A DNA stretch of 12,757 bases. Source: an uncultured Collinsella sp. GTDB lineage: Bacteria; Actinomycetota; Coriobacteriia; Coriobacteriales; Coriobacteriaceae. Each line of letters opens with the position of its first letter. The stretch's first letter is position 1. The position numbers and the translations under genes are program-made. The stretch covers positions 1 through 12,757 of the forward strand of contig CATWVA010000046.1 of assembly GCA_958354105.1 (NCBI GenBank). Direction: 5' to 3'. The notes below the pieces were generated by a model. That model saw only the letters and a program-made list of their open reading frames with translations. It did not search any database and had not been told where the DNA came from. Positions 1-7,699 of this stretch are shown one piece after another.

Positions 1-2066
1 ATGCCGCGTCCGTCGGCCTCGTAGCGAGTGCGGTCGTCTCGGCGTGGTGGGCCGTGGATGTGCTCAGTGCTGCGAAGACGCTCGACGGTCGAGCGGCAAG
101 CAGTCTCGAGTTTGTCGTGCAGGGTGACCCATCCATAAACGACGACGTGTATTCCTATACCTGCGAGGCACGCGCGGACGGCAAGAACTTGGCAACGGTT
201 CGCCTATCGTGTGATCGCGAGCTCAAGGTCGGGGCGCACGTGCGTGTTATCGGTCGCGTTTCACGTTTTGAGAACGATGCATATGGACGATCGCGTGTGC
301 TCCGAGGCGAGGTGCGCAAGGTTAAAGCCGTTCGGATTTTATCGGTCGATGAGGGTTCTCCGGGGCCGCTGCTTCGTCTGCGAAATGGGCTGCTTGCATC
401 CATCGCGCCTGCGACCGACCCGGCGCGTGCGCTCATAGCCGGTGTCGTCTGCGGTCGTTCGGCCGAGCTACGCGCACAGCCGGCGGGCGACTGGTTTTCG
501 GTGACGGGAACGGCGCATCTTATCGCCGTCTCGGGCAGCCATTTGGCTATCGTGGGGTTTGTAATCGAGGGTGTATTGCAGAAGATTCGGTGCTCACGTT
601 GCCTTCAGTGGGCGATATTGGCGATAACGCTTGTGGGCTATGCTGCCTTTACGGGCGCGTCTCCCTCGGCCGTGCGCGCGTGCTGCATGGTGTTCGCGAC
701 GCTTGTCGTAAACGGCGCGGGGCGTCGCCGGCACGGCCTTTCGGCACTCTTCGTAACCATGTCCATCTTTGTGCTACTGCGGCCGACGGTGCTGTTCGAG
801 ATGGGCTTTCAGCTTTCATGTGCCAGCGTCTTTGCCATTCTGTGCTTTTGCCCCTATGCGACCTACGCTTTGAGTGAGCTGGGTGTGCCATCGGGCGTTG
901 CCGGCATGCTTTCCGTCACGCTGTGCTCGCAGTTGGCGACACTTCCCATTACCATTCCTGCCTTCGGTACATTCTCGCTCATTGCTCCGTTGGCAAATGC
1001 GGTCATCGGTCCGGTTGTGAGCGTATTGCTCGCTGTGTCGATCGTGCTGGCTCCCTTTTCGCTCGTGGGACCGTTGCGGACTTGGGCTCTCGTTGTGCCC
1101 ATGATTGCCGCCCGTTGCGCGCTGTTCTTCGAGCAGCTGTTTGCCGCCGTGCCGGGTGCATCCGTGAGCGTGCCGCCCGATAGCATGTGGATTTACCTAG
1201 TGCCGTGTTTGCTGGCGGTTCTGCTGGTCTGGTGGCCTCGTCCCCGTGCACGTCCTATGGCGGTGGGGCTTGCATGTCTGGTGCTCTTGGCTGCGATTCC
1301 GTACGTCTATTGGGATCGATTTGCTCCGCCTTCGGTGACGGTGCTCGATGTGGGCCAGGCCGATGCGATTCTTATCCGCCAGGGCGGCGCAGTAGCGCTC
1401 GTCGACTGTGGGCTCGACGAGCGTGTGGTGGAGGCGTTGGTTCGCAATAACGTGTACCATATCGATGCCGTCTTTGTGACGCATTGGGATGAGGACCACT
1501 GGGGTGGTTTGCCTGCCGTGCTCGAACAGTTTTCGGTCGGAACGATTGCCGTGGCGGCCGATGCGCTGGAGGATGCCCCTGCCGAGGTATTGAACCGACC
1601 TGGCGTGGAGTATCGGCAGGTGCGCCGTGGGGATACGGTCGACATCGGCTCTTTTTGCGCCCGCGTGATGTGGCCATTCGAGTCCGTGGATGGCGAGGGA
1701 AATGAGGACTCGCTTGTCCTGTTGCTCTCCTATGTTCAGGAGGGCAAGGGCCTGCGAATACTTCTCACCGGTGATGCCGAGCTCGACCAAGAGCGGGAAT
1801 TCGTGCAGGAAGTGGGGGATATCGATGTCCTTAAACTTGGGCATCACGGCTCCAAGGTTTCAGTCGATGGCGAGTTGCTGGGCGTCCTGAAGCCCGAGCT
1901 TTCCCTCGCGAGCGCGGGCGAGGGGAATCGATACGGCCATCCGTCCGATGCCTGCATCGATGCCGTTAAGGAAGCGGGCGGCGTGTTCACGTGCACCATC
2001 GAACACGGCGACATTACCGTCACGCCGACTGTGAATGGCTTTGCGATGCGATGCCAGAGACCGTGA
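1..2066 (+). CDS. comEC: ComEC/Rec2-family DNA uptake channel protein, 5' truncated by window edge
   Basis: Polytopic membrane protein that carries single-stranded DNA across the inner membrane during natural transformation. The frame is open from position 3 to the stop and the first in-frame start-like codon is a GTG at 54, but the 17 upstream codons encode a hydrophobic stretch, so the gene begins outside the window; 687 residues are visible. Counting from the GTG: an OB-like N-terminal domain at about 15-96; the Competence domain signature GTAHLIAVSGSH at 152-163, followed by roughly nine hydrophobic segments to about 420; then a C-terminal metallo-beta-lactamase-like domain from about 426 with LDVGQADA, the metal motif HWDEDH (477-482), LLTGD (570-574) and LGHHGS (595-600). 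Domain order and C-terminal end are normal for ComEC. Followed 78 nt later by holA, a common neighbour. Whether this organism is transformable cannot be judged here. Confidence 0.95.
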   Translation, partial: AASVGLVASAVVSAWWAVDVLSAAKTLDGRAASSLEFVVQGDPSINDDVYSYTCEARADGKNLATVRLSCDRELKVGAHVRVIGRVSRFENDAYGRSRVLRGEVRKVKAVRILSVDEGSPGPLLRLRNGLLASIAPATDPARALIAGVVCGRSAELRAQPAGDWFSVTGTAHLIAVSGSHLAIVGFVIEGVLQKIRCSRCLQWAILAITLVGYAAFTGASPSAVRACCMVFATLVVNGAGRRRHGLSALFVTMSIFVLLRPTVLFEMGFQLSCASVFAILCFCPYATYALSELGVPSGVAGMLSVTLCSQLATLPITIPAFGTFSLIAPLANAVIGPVVSVLLAVSIVLAPFSLVGPLRTWALVVPMIAARCALFFEQLFAAVPGASVSVPPDSMWIYLVPCLLAVLLVWWPRPRARPMAVGLACLVLLAAIPYVYWDRFAPPSVTVLDVGQADAILIRQGGAVALVDCGLDERVVEALVRNNVYHIDAVFVTHWDEDHWGGLPAVLEQFSVGTIAVAADALEDAPAEVLNRPGVEYRQVRRGDTVDIGSFCARVMWPFESVDGEGNEDSLVLLLSYVQEGKGLRILLTGDAELDQEREFVQEVGDIDVLKLGHHGSKVSVDGELLGVLKPELSLASAGEGNRYGHPSDACIDAVKEAGGVFTCTIEHGDITVTPTVNGFAMRCQRP

Positions 2067-2074
2067 CGACGTCG

Positions 2075-2104
2075 TTGGCGTGTGGTGGGCCCCTGGGCTA
2101 GAAT
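2075..2104 (+). promoter_or_regulatory. Candidate holA promoter
   Basis: TTGGCG (2075-2080) and TAGAAT (2099-2104) are separated by 18 bp, just after the comEC stop. The -10 box is preceded by CTGGGC, resembling the GGG-TA core upstream of lepA and the first dnaJ gene. Predicted transcription start is near 2111, giving a leader of about 34 nt that contains the holA Shine-Dalgarno sequence. Sequence match only. Confidence 0.5.
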
Positions 2105-2130
2105 GGCACGGAACGAATACGAAGGCCTGC

Positions 2131-2140
2131 GGGAGGGGAG
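2131..2140 (+). promoter_or_regulatory. Shine-Dalgarno sequence that fixes the holA start
   Basis: The purine-rich run GGGAGGGGAG ends 4 nt before the ATG at 2145. The frame is open upstream to a GTG at 2082, but that codon lies before the predicted transcription start and has no ribosome-binding site, so 2145 is preferred. Confidence 0.8.
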
Positions 2141-2144
2141 CGCA

Positions 2145-3107
2145 ATGTCCGAAACCGGTCTGCTGCCGGCATATCTGATCGTCGGTACCGACGGAGTTAA
2201 GCGCGACCACGCCGTCTCGCGTATGAAAGCGCGTCTGGAAAAGTCGGGTATGGTCGAGTTCAACCTCGACGAGCGAGACATGACCAAGGACCCCGATATC
2301 GAGTCCATTATCGGATCGCTTAACACCTTTCCGATGGGCAGCGAGTTTCGCTTGGTAATCCTTGATGGCTGCTCAAAGCTCGCCAAGGCGGTCTCGGAGC
2401 CGCTCGTCGAGTATCTGGCGAGTCCCAGCCCCACAACGGTCTGCCTCATTATCGCCGACTCGCTTGCCAAGAACACACGCCTGTATAAGGCGATTGCCAA
2501 GATCGACAAGAAGGCCGTGATCGATTGCTCCGGCACCAAGCGCTGGGAGCTACCGCGCCGCGTGCAGCAGATGGCGACACAGCACGGCAAGTCGATCTCG
2601 ACGGCGGCCGCCGAGGAGCTCGTCTCGCGTTCGGGTGAAAACACTCGCATGCTTGATAACGACTTGGCTAAGCTTGCCCAGATGGTTGAGTCGCCTCAGA
2701 TTGAACTTGCCGATGTTGAGCGCTGGATTGTACGTACGGCCGAGGTTCAACCCTGGGACTTCCTCAACGCCGTCTCGGCTCGCGATATGCGGCGATCGCT
2801 CGAGCTCTTTAAGCTTTTGCCCTCCAAGAGCTACGTGTGGACCTACACGCTGCTATGCGGTCGCATCCGTGAGCTGATCGTCGCCAAGGCGCTCGATGCG
2901 CGCGGACAGGGTCGTGAGCTGGCCGCAACGCTCAAGCTCCAGTCCTGGCAGGTCAAGAATCACCTGACCTGGGCACGTCGCTTTTCGATGGCAGAGCTCG
3001 TCGCAGCGCTCGAGGGTGCGATCGATGTGGAGCTCGCGCTCAAGGGTTCGGCCGATTCTCAGACGGCGCTTTTGCTCTGGATTACGAACATCTTGAGAAA
3101 ATCGTGA
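2145..3107 (+). CDS. holA: DNA polymerase III subunit delta
   Basis: Delta subunit of the clamp loader, which opens the beta sliding clamp and helps load it on primed DNA in the replisome. The 320-residue product is close to the usual 320-345. It begins LLPAYLIVGTDGVKRDHAV (residues 6-24), the diverged nucleotide-binding-like N-terminus of delta. It continues with FRLVILDG (68-75), the NDLAKLA helix (172-178) typical of the lid domain, and a helical C-terminal collar domain (about 200-320) ending LLLWITNILRKS. As expected for delta there is no functional Walker A motif. The ATG at 2145 was chosen for its strong Shine-Dalgarno; a 21-residue upstream extension is possible but unlikely. Position between comEC and rpsT is the classic holA context and supports the call. 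Confidence 0.92.
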   Translation: MSETGLLPAYLIVGTDGVKRDHAVSRMKARLEKSGMVEFNLDERDMTKDPDIESIIGSLNTFPMGSEFRLVILDGCSKLAKAVSEPLVEYLASPSPTTVCLIIADSLAKNTRLYKAIAKIDKKAVIDCSGTKRWELPRRVQQMATQHGKSISTAAAEELVSRSGENTRMLDNDLAKLAQMVESPQIELADVERWIVRTAEVQPWDFLNAVSARDMRRSLELFKLLPSKSYVWTYTLLCGRIRELIVAKALDARGQGRELAATLKLQSWQVKNHLTWARRFSMAELVAALEGAIDVELALKGSADSQTALLLWITNILRKS

Positions 3108-3156
3108 TGATACCTGCCTATTTGACAAATTCGTTCTATCCCTTTGAGGGGGAGCG

Positions 3157-3165
3157 TGCTATAGT
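3157..3165 (+). promoter_or_regulatory. Extended -10 promoter of rpsT
   Basis: TGCTATAGT matches the extended -10 form TGnTATAAT (TG at 3157-3158, hexamer TATAGT at 3160-3165). Predicted transcription start is near 3172. No good -35 hexamer lies 16-18 bp upstream. A perfect TTGACA at 3122-3127 is 32 bp away, too far to pair with this box. Confidence 0.6.
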
Positions 3166-3170
3166 AGGCG

Positions 3171-3218
3171 CTTGCATGACCTCACCGTGTCTCAGAGGTG
3201 TCATACATTTTTTGCAAG
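3171..3218 (+). promoter_or_regulatory. Structured rpsT leader, possible attenuator or S20 control element
   Basis: Between the predicted start site and the rpsT Shine-Dalgarno the leader contains ATGACCTC (3176-3183), which can pair with GAG-GT-GTCAT (3195-3204; 8 bp with a 2-nt bulge). The run TTTTTT follows at 3208-3213. An outer pairing CTTGC (3171-3175) with GCAAG (3214-3218) encloses the whole element. Hairpin plus U-run resembles an attenuator; the outer stem suggests an alternative fold. Pairings were read by eye, no energy was calculated, and a regulatory role is inferred. Confidence 0.4.
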
Positions 3219-3240
3219 GAACTCGAAAGGAACTCCAGAA

Positions 3241-3507
3241 GTGGCAAACATCAAGTCTCAGAAGAAGCGTATCCGCACCAATGAGGCAGCTCGCATGCGT
3301 AACAAGGCTGTCAAGTCCGAGCTCAAGACGCTGACCAAGCACGTCCAGTCCGCCGTCGCCGAGGGCGACGCCGAGAAGGCCCAGGCTGCCCTCAAGACCG
3401 TCACCAAGCGTCTCGACATGGCTGCCGCCAAGCATGTTATCCACAAGAACCAGGCTTCCAACCGCAAGTCCGGTCTTGCCAAGCTCGTGAACAGCATCAA
3501 CGCCTAA
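3241..3507 (+). CDS. rpsT: 30S ribosomal protein S20
   Basis: Small-subunit protein that binds 16S rRNA early in 30S assembly. The 88-residue product matches the family length and is strongly basic. It opens MANIKSQKKRIRTNEAAR, the hallmark S20 N-terminus, and is predicted as long helices through to a C-terminal region ending LAKLVNSINA. The start is a GTG at 3241, fixed by AAAGGA at 3226-3231 (9-nt spacing) and by the family N-terminus; the upstream in-frame extension is untranslated leader. The gene is a single transcription unit with its own promoter, structured leader and strong terminator. In E. coli rpsT also uses a non-AUG start (UUG) and S20 represses its own translation; similar control here is plausible but unproven. 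Confidence 0.97.
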   Translation: MANIKSQKKRIRTNEAARMRNKAVKSELKTLTKHVQSAVAEGDAEKAQAALKTVTKRLDMAAAKHVIHKNQASNRKSGLAKLVNSINA

Positions 3508-3541
3508 GTTGTAAATTTCACACCACTCAGATTACGCGCAT

Positions 3542-3578
3542 AAATGGAGCCTGTTTTATGGAACAGGCTCCATTTTTT
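3542..3578 (+). terminator. Strong intrinsic terminator of rpsT
   Basis: A perfect 14-bp inverted repeat: AAATGGAGCCTGTT (3542-3555) pairs with AACAGGCTCCATTT (3562-3575) around the 6-nt loop TTATGG, and a six-T run occupies 3573-3578. It begins 34 nt after the rpsT stop and ends just before the lepA promoter, separating the two transcripts. Confidence 0.93.
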
Positions 3579-3581
3579 GTA

Positions 3582-3596
3582 CCGCTCGGGTAAGAT
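3582..3596 (+). promoter_or_regulatory. lepA promoter core, positioned for a leaderless transcript
   Basis: CCGCTCGGG followed by TAAGAT (3591-3596) lies 7 nt before the lepA ATG at 3604. With normal spacing transcription would start at 3603 or 3604, leaving zero or one nucleotide of leader. The 11-mer CCGCTCGGGTA recurs exactly at 7700-7710 before the first dnaJ gene. There is no convincing -35 hexamer; that region lies in the right arm of the rpsT terminator. Confidence 0.6.
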
Positions 3597-3603
3597 AGTC
3601 CGC

Positions 3604-5415
3604 ATGAATACTTCAATTGACATTTCCCACATCCGCAACTTCTCGATCGTTGCGCACATCGACCATGGCAAGTCCACGATCAGTGACCGCATCCTCGAGC
3701 TCACCCATGCCGTCGACGAACGCGACATGGAGTCGCAGCTGCTCGACACCATGGATATCGAGCGCGAGCGCGGCATTACGATCAAGTCCAATGCCGTCCG
3801 CGTGTCCTATGACGCCGACGACGGCGAGACGTATCAGTTTAACCTCATCGATACGCCGGGCCACGTGGACTTTACCTACGAGGTCTCGCGTTCGCTGGCC
3901 GCTTGTGAGGGCGCGGTGCTCGTCGTCGACGCCACTCAGGGTGTCGAGGCACAGACCGTCTCCAACGCGACGCTCGCCATGAACGCCAATCTGGACATTG
4001 TGCCCGCCATCAACAAGATCGACCTGCCCTCGGCCCATCCCGACGAGGTTAAGACCGAGATCGAGGACGACCTGGCGATTCCCGCCGATGATGCCGTGTG
4101 CGTCTCGGGCAAGACCGGCGAGGGCATTCACGATCTGCTGGAGTCCATCGTCTTTTTGATTTCGCCGCCTAAGGGCGATGCAAACGCTCCGCTCAAAGCG
4201 CTCATTTTGGATTCGTACTTTGACGAGTATCGCGGTGTGGTGGCTACGGTGCGCGTCTTCGATGGTTCCATCAAAAAGGGCGATACCCTGCTTATGATGC
4301 AAGCCAAGGGCGACTTTTTGGTCGACGGCGTGGGCGTCAAGCGTCCTGCCGAGACCCCGGTCGACGCGCTGACGGTCGGCGAGGTCGGATATGTGGTCAC
4401 GGGCTTGAAGGATCCCGAGGCCGTTCGCGTGGGCGATACCCTTACGTGGGCGTCGAACCCCTGCCCCGAGCCGCTTCCCGGTTATCGCGAGGCCAAGCCC
4501 ATGGTCTATACGGGCCTGTTCCCGATCGACAACAAGGACTACGAGAACCTGCGTGACGCGCTCGATAAACTGCACGTCAACGACCCGTCGTTGGTGTGGG
4601 AGCCCGAGACCTCGGTGGCGCTCGGCTTTGGCTTCCGCGTGGGCTTCCTGGGCCTGCTGCACATGGAAGTTGTCAAGGAACGCCTGGAGCGCGAGTTCAA
4701 CCTGGACCTCATTGCCACGAGTCCCTCGGTTGACTATCATGTCTACAAGACCGACGGCGAAATGATCGATGTCCGCAGTCCGCAGGACCTTCCCGAGGCC
4801 ACACGCATCGATCGTATCGAGGAACCCTACCTCAAGGCAAAGATCATCTGCCCGCCTGAGTACACGGGTGCCGTCATGCAGCTCGCCATCGAGCACCGCG
4901 GCGTCACGACCGACATGATCCACCTGACGAGCAAATCGGTCGAGATGCGCTTCGATATGCCGCTCGCCGAGCTCATCTTGGACTTCTTCGATCAGCTCAA
5001 GAGCCGCACCAAGGGCTATGCCTCGCTCGACTACGAGTTCAACGAGTACCGTCCCTCCGAGCTCGTGAAGCTTGATATTTTGCTTTCGGGCGACGAGGTG
5101 GACGCGCTTTCGTTTATCGTCCATAAGGACAAGGCATATGGCCTGGCCCGTGGCCTGTGCGACAAGCTCAAGGAGATCATCCCGCGTCAGCTGTTCGAGG
5201 TGCCCATCCAGGGTGCTATCGGCAACAAGATCATCGCCCGTTCCACCGTCAAGGCGCGTCGCAAGGACGTTCTTGCTAAGTGCTACGGCGGCGATATCTC
5301 GCGTAAGCGCAAGCTGCTCGAGAAGCAGAAAGAGGGCAAGAAGCGTATGAAGGCCATCGGATCGGTCGAGGTCCCGCAAGAGGCGTTTATGGCGATCCTC
5401 AAGGTGGACGAGTAG
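3604..5415 (+). CDS. lepA: Elongation factor 4 (LepA), ribosome-associated GTPase
   Basis: Translational GTPase that acts on ribosomes, described as a back-translocase and as a 30S biogenesis/initiation factor. The 603-residue product matches the family length of about 600. GTPase motifs: AHIDHGKST (17-25, G1), RGITI (56-60, G2), DTPGHVDF (83-90, G3), NKID (137-140, G4) and SGK (168-170, G5). EF-G-like domain II and the III/V-like domains follow. The LepA-specific C-terminal domain contains AKCYGGDISRKRKLLEKQKE (558-577). LepA lacks EF-G domain IV, as seen here. The ATG at 3604 is preferred because the protein then begins as LepA does; an in-frame ATG at 3544 would add 20 residues encoded by the rpsT terminator. 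No Shine-Dalgarno is visible. Probably the first gene of a lepA-dusB-hemW operon. Confidence 0.97.
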   Translation: MNTSIDISHIRNFSIVAHIDHGKSTISDRILELTHAVDERDMESQLLDTMDIERERGITIKSNAVRVSYDADDGETYQFNLIDTPGHVDFTYEVSRSLAACEGAVLVVDATQGVEAQTVSNATLAMNANLDIVPAINKIDLPSAHPDEVKTEIEDDLAIPADDAVCVSGKTGEGIHDLLESIVFLISPPKGDANAPLKALILDSYFDEYRGVVATVRVFDGSIKKGDTLLMMQAKGDFLVDGVGVKRPAETPVDALTVGEVGYVVTGLKDPEAVRVGDTLTWASNPCPEPLPGYREAKPMVYTGLFPIDNKDYENLRDALDKLHVNDPSLVWEPETSVALGFGFRVGFLGLLHMEVVKERLEREFNLDLIATSPSVDYHVYKTDGEMIDVRSPQDLPEATRIDRIEEPYLKAKIICPPEYTGAVMQLAIEHRGVTTDMIHLTSKSVEMRFDMPLAELILDFFDQLKSRTKGYASLDYEFNEYRPSELVKLDILLSGDEVDALSFIVHKDKAYGLARGLCDKLKEIIPRQLFEVPIQGAIGNKIIARSTVKARRKDVLAKCYGGDISRKRKLLEKQKEGKKRMKAIGSVEVPQEAFMAILKVDE

Positions 5416-5419
5416 GTCC

Positions 5420-6463
5420 ATGGCGCTTTCTGAATACAGCAAGCGGCTGCTGGGTGCCTATGCCGAGCAGCCGTTCCTTATGGCTCCCATGGCGGGCGTG
5501 ACCGACCCCGCCTATCGCATCATGTGTCGCCGCCGCGGTGCCAACCTTGCCTACAGCGAGATGGTGAGCGTGGCGGGTCTTGCCTATGCCAGCAACAAGA
5601 CCTGGCGCCTGGTGCTACCGGCCGACGAGGAGCAGCAGATTTGCGTGCAGCTCTTTGGCTCCAAGCCCGAGCAGTTTGCGAGCGCCGTCGCCGCCGTCGA
5701 GGAGCGCGTTGGCGATCGCCTGTCGCTCATCGATATCAATATGGCATGCCCCGCCCGCAAGGTTGTCACCAAGGGCGAGGGTTCGGCGCTCATGCGCACG
5801 CCCGACCTGGCGGAGAAGATCGTCGAGGCCACGGTGGGCGCGGCGCACGTGCCCGTGACCGTCAAGATTCGCAAGGGCTTTTATGCCGAGGACCGTAATG
5901 CCGCGACATTTGCCCAGATGCTTGAGAGTGCAGGGGCTGCCGCAGTCGCCGTGCATGGTCGTTGCGCCACGCAGCTCTACACGGGTCAGGCCGATTGGTC
6001 GGTCGTCGATGAGGTTGCCGACGCTGTCGAGATTCCCGTGATTGGTTCGGGCGATGTGTTCTCGGCCGAGGACGCTGCTGAGCATCTGCACGGCTCGGGT
6101 GCCAGCGCGGTGTTTATCGCGCGCGGCATCTACGGCAATCCGTGGGTGTTCGGCGATGCCCGAGCCCTTGCACTCGATGGCACGCCGGTTCCTTCTCGCT
6201 CCTCGGTCGAGCGCCTGGAGGCTCTGCGCGAGCACCTGACGTTGACGCACGAGCTTCTGCCGCTCATGTCGCGTGCTCGCACGTACGCAAGCTGGTACTT
6301 AAAGGGCATGCCCCATGCCGCCGCCTGGCGCGCTCAGGTAGTGCGTTGCTCTACGTACGAGGAGTTCATGTCGCTGGTCGATGATATCGAACGCGATGTG
6401 GTGGCCTGCGAGGCCGCGCTTGCCGCCGGTGAGTCGGTGCCTGCTCATCCGCTGGAGGCTTAA
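5420..6463 (+). CDS. dusB: tRNA dihydrouridine synthase, DusB/NifR3 type
   Basis: FMN-dependent reductase that converts uridines in the tRNA D-loop to dihydrouridine using NADPH. The 347-residue TIM-barrel protein shows the family motifs in order: FLMAPMAGVTDPAYR (19-33, FMN site), AYSEMVS (44-50), ICVQLFGS (74-81), DINMACPARKVVTKGEGSAL (105-124) with catalytic Cys110, VTVKIRKG (146-153), AVAVHGR (175-181), QLYTGQADW (185-193), PVIGSGDV (206-213) and ARGIYGNPWVF (234-244). A helical tRNA-binding domain occupies about 255-335. DusB is favoured over other Dus types by NMACP-ARKV and overall similarity to NifR3; the exact target uridine is not deducible. It starts 4 nt after the lepA stop with only a weak upstream AAGGTGG (5401-5407), so translational coupling to lepA is likely. 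Confidence 0.93.
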   Translation: MALSEYSKRLLGAYAEQPFLMAPMAGVTDPAYRIMCRRRGANLAYSEMVSVAGLAYASNKTWRLVLPADEEQQICVQLFGSKPEQFASAVAAVEERVGDRLSLIDINMACPARKVVTKGEGSALMRTPDLAEKIVEATVGAAHVPVTVKIRKGFYAEDRNAATFAQMLESAGAAAVAVHGRCATQLYTGQADWSVVDEVADAVEIPVIGSGDVFSAEDAAEHLHGSGASAVFIARGIYGNPWVFGDARALALDGTPVPSRSSVERLEALREHLTLTHELLPLMSRARTYASWYLKGMPHAAAWRAQVVRCSTYEEFMSLVDDIERDVVACEAALAAGESVPAHPLEA

Positions 6464-6465
6464 GG

Positions 6466-7698
6466 GTGGCCGTTACCGCGCTGTACGTGCACGTGCCGTT
6501 TTGCGCTCAAAAGTGCCGGTACTGCGACTTTGACTCGCGCAGCTTTGCTGCGTGTGATTTGGATGCCGCGCTCGATTCCTATTTTGAGCAGTTGTATGCG
6601 CGCCTCGATTCCTTTGGCGACGCCGGGGCGCTTGCGCAGGTCCGCACGGTCTATACTGGCGGCGGCACGCCATCGCTGGCAGGGGAGCGCCTGGTGGAAC
6701 TTGCCAGGCGTATCTCCATGTGGTGCAAACCCGTTGAATTTACTTGCGAAGCCAATCCTGAGTCGCTGACCGCCGAGCTCGCCACCGCGCTTGCCGAGGC
6801 GGGTGTCACGCGCATCTCTCTGGGCGTGCAAACCCTCGACAATACCGAGCTGACTGCTATTGGCCGCATTCACGATGCTAATCGGGCACTTGCGGCTATC
6901 GCGACGGTGAAGGACGCTGGCCTCGATGTGTCGTGCGACCTGATGTGCGGCCTTCCCGGGCAGACGGCCGCAAGCTGGCGGAGCACGCTCGATGGCGTGC
7001 TGGCGGCGGCGCCTCATCATGTGTCGGTCTACCCGCTCACGCTCGAGGAGGGCACGCCACTCTATCGCATGGCGTGCCGTGACGAGTCGCTCGAGCCCGA
7101 CGAGGATTTTCAGGCTTCGTGCATGGACGCGGCGCGTGAGCGCCTGGGTGCGGCCGGCTATCATCCGTATGAGGTGGCAAGCTACGCGCTCGACGGCCAT
7201 GAGTGCGCCCATAACATTGCCTACTGGACCGGACGGGGCTACCTGGGCCTGGGTCGTTCTGCCGCGGGCATGCTCGACGACGAGGATTTCGACCGTCTTG
7301 CAGGTTTGTTCCCCGGCGTGTCTTCTCGAGGCGATGCGTACCGCGTGCGTCTGGTGCAACGTGACGATGACGCGACGGCGTTCGAGGTCGAATATCTGTC
7401 GCAGCGCGAGGCTGTCGCCGAAGACTTGATGCTCGCCTGTCGCATGACGCGCGGTGTTGCGTCCGACCTGTTGGCTCGTGCAGCTTGCGTCATCCCAACG
7501 GGCGAGCTGGCAGCTGCCTGCGATCGCGCGCTCGAATTGGGTCTTGCCACTTGGGTGGCCGAGACGCTCTGGGGTCATGAGGGACCCTTCACTTCGGCAG
7601 ATGTCGTCGCGGGCCATGTTCGAGCTCGTCTGGCGCCGACCCATCTGGGCTGGCTCGATGGAAATGTTCTGTTCGAGCTGTTTTGGGATCTAGCTTAG
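6466..7698 (+). CDS. hemW: Radical SAM haem chaperone HemW
   Basis: HemW binds haem and a [4Fe-4S] cluster and is thought to deliver haem to membrane haem proteins; it was formerly annotated as an oxygen-independent coproporphyrinogen oxidase. In the 410-residue product the cluster motif is HVPFCAQKCRYCDF (9-22, Cys13/17/20). The residue pair after the third Cys is D-F, as in HemW, whereas HemN has a fourth Cys there (CxC). Further motifs: YTGGGTPSL (63-71), FTCEANPESLT (92-102), TRISLGVQTL (115-124) and CDLMCGLPGQT (157-167). A C-terminal HemN_C winged-helix-like domain spans about 311-405. The usual GxGxGA loop reads GLGRSAAGM (261-269), which is atypical. GTG start at 6466, 2 nt after the dusB stop, with GGAGG (6454-6458) inside the last dusB codons. 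Confidence 0.92.
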   Translation: MAVTALYVHVPFCAQKCRYCDFDSRSFAACDLDAALDSYFEQLYARLDSFGDAGALAQVRTVYTGGGTPSLAGERLVELARRISMWCKPVEFTCEANPESLTAELATALAEAGVTRISLGVQTLDNTELTAIGRIHDANRALAAIATVKDAGLDVSCDLMCGLPGQTAASWRSTLDGVLAAAPHHVSVYPLTLEEGTPLYRMACRDESLEPDEDFQASCMDAARERLGAAGYHPYEVASYALDGHECAHNIAYWTGRGYLGLGRSAAGMLDDEDFDRLAGLFPGVSSRGDAYRVRLVQRDDDATAFEVEYLSQREAVAEDLMLACRMTRGVASDLLARAACVIPTGELAAACDRALELGLATWVAETLWGHEGPFTSADVVAGHVRARLAPTHLGWLDGNVLFELFWDLA

Positions 7699-7699
7699 G

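Noticed and set aside
1..24. ATG at the first base of the window as a possible gene start
   Set aside because: That frame stops at TAG (22-24) after seven codons; the real frame is comEC continuing from upstream.
3122..3127. Perfect TTGACA -35 hexamer upstream of rpsT
   Set aside because: It is 32 bp from TATAGT, far beyond the 16-18 bp needed, and no -10 box lies at the correct distance, so it is probably coincidental.
3143..3152. Short palindrome CCCT-TTG-AGGG just after holA as a holA terminator
   Set aside because: Only four base pairs and no following T-run; it lies inside the rpsT promoter region and does not support a termination call.
3613..5442. Long open frame (609 codons) on the minus strand under lepA
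   Set aside because: It is a mirror of the lepA codon bias, rich in Val/Asp/His/Arg with no domain signature and no ribosome-binding site or promoter that I could see.
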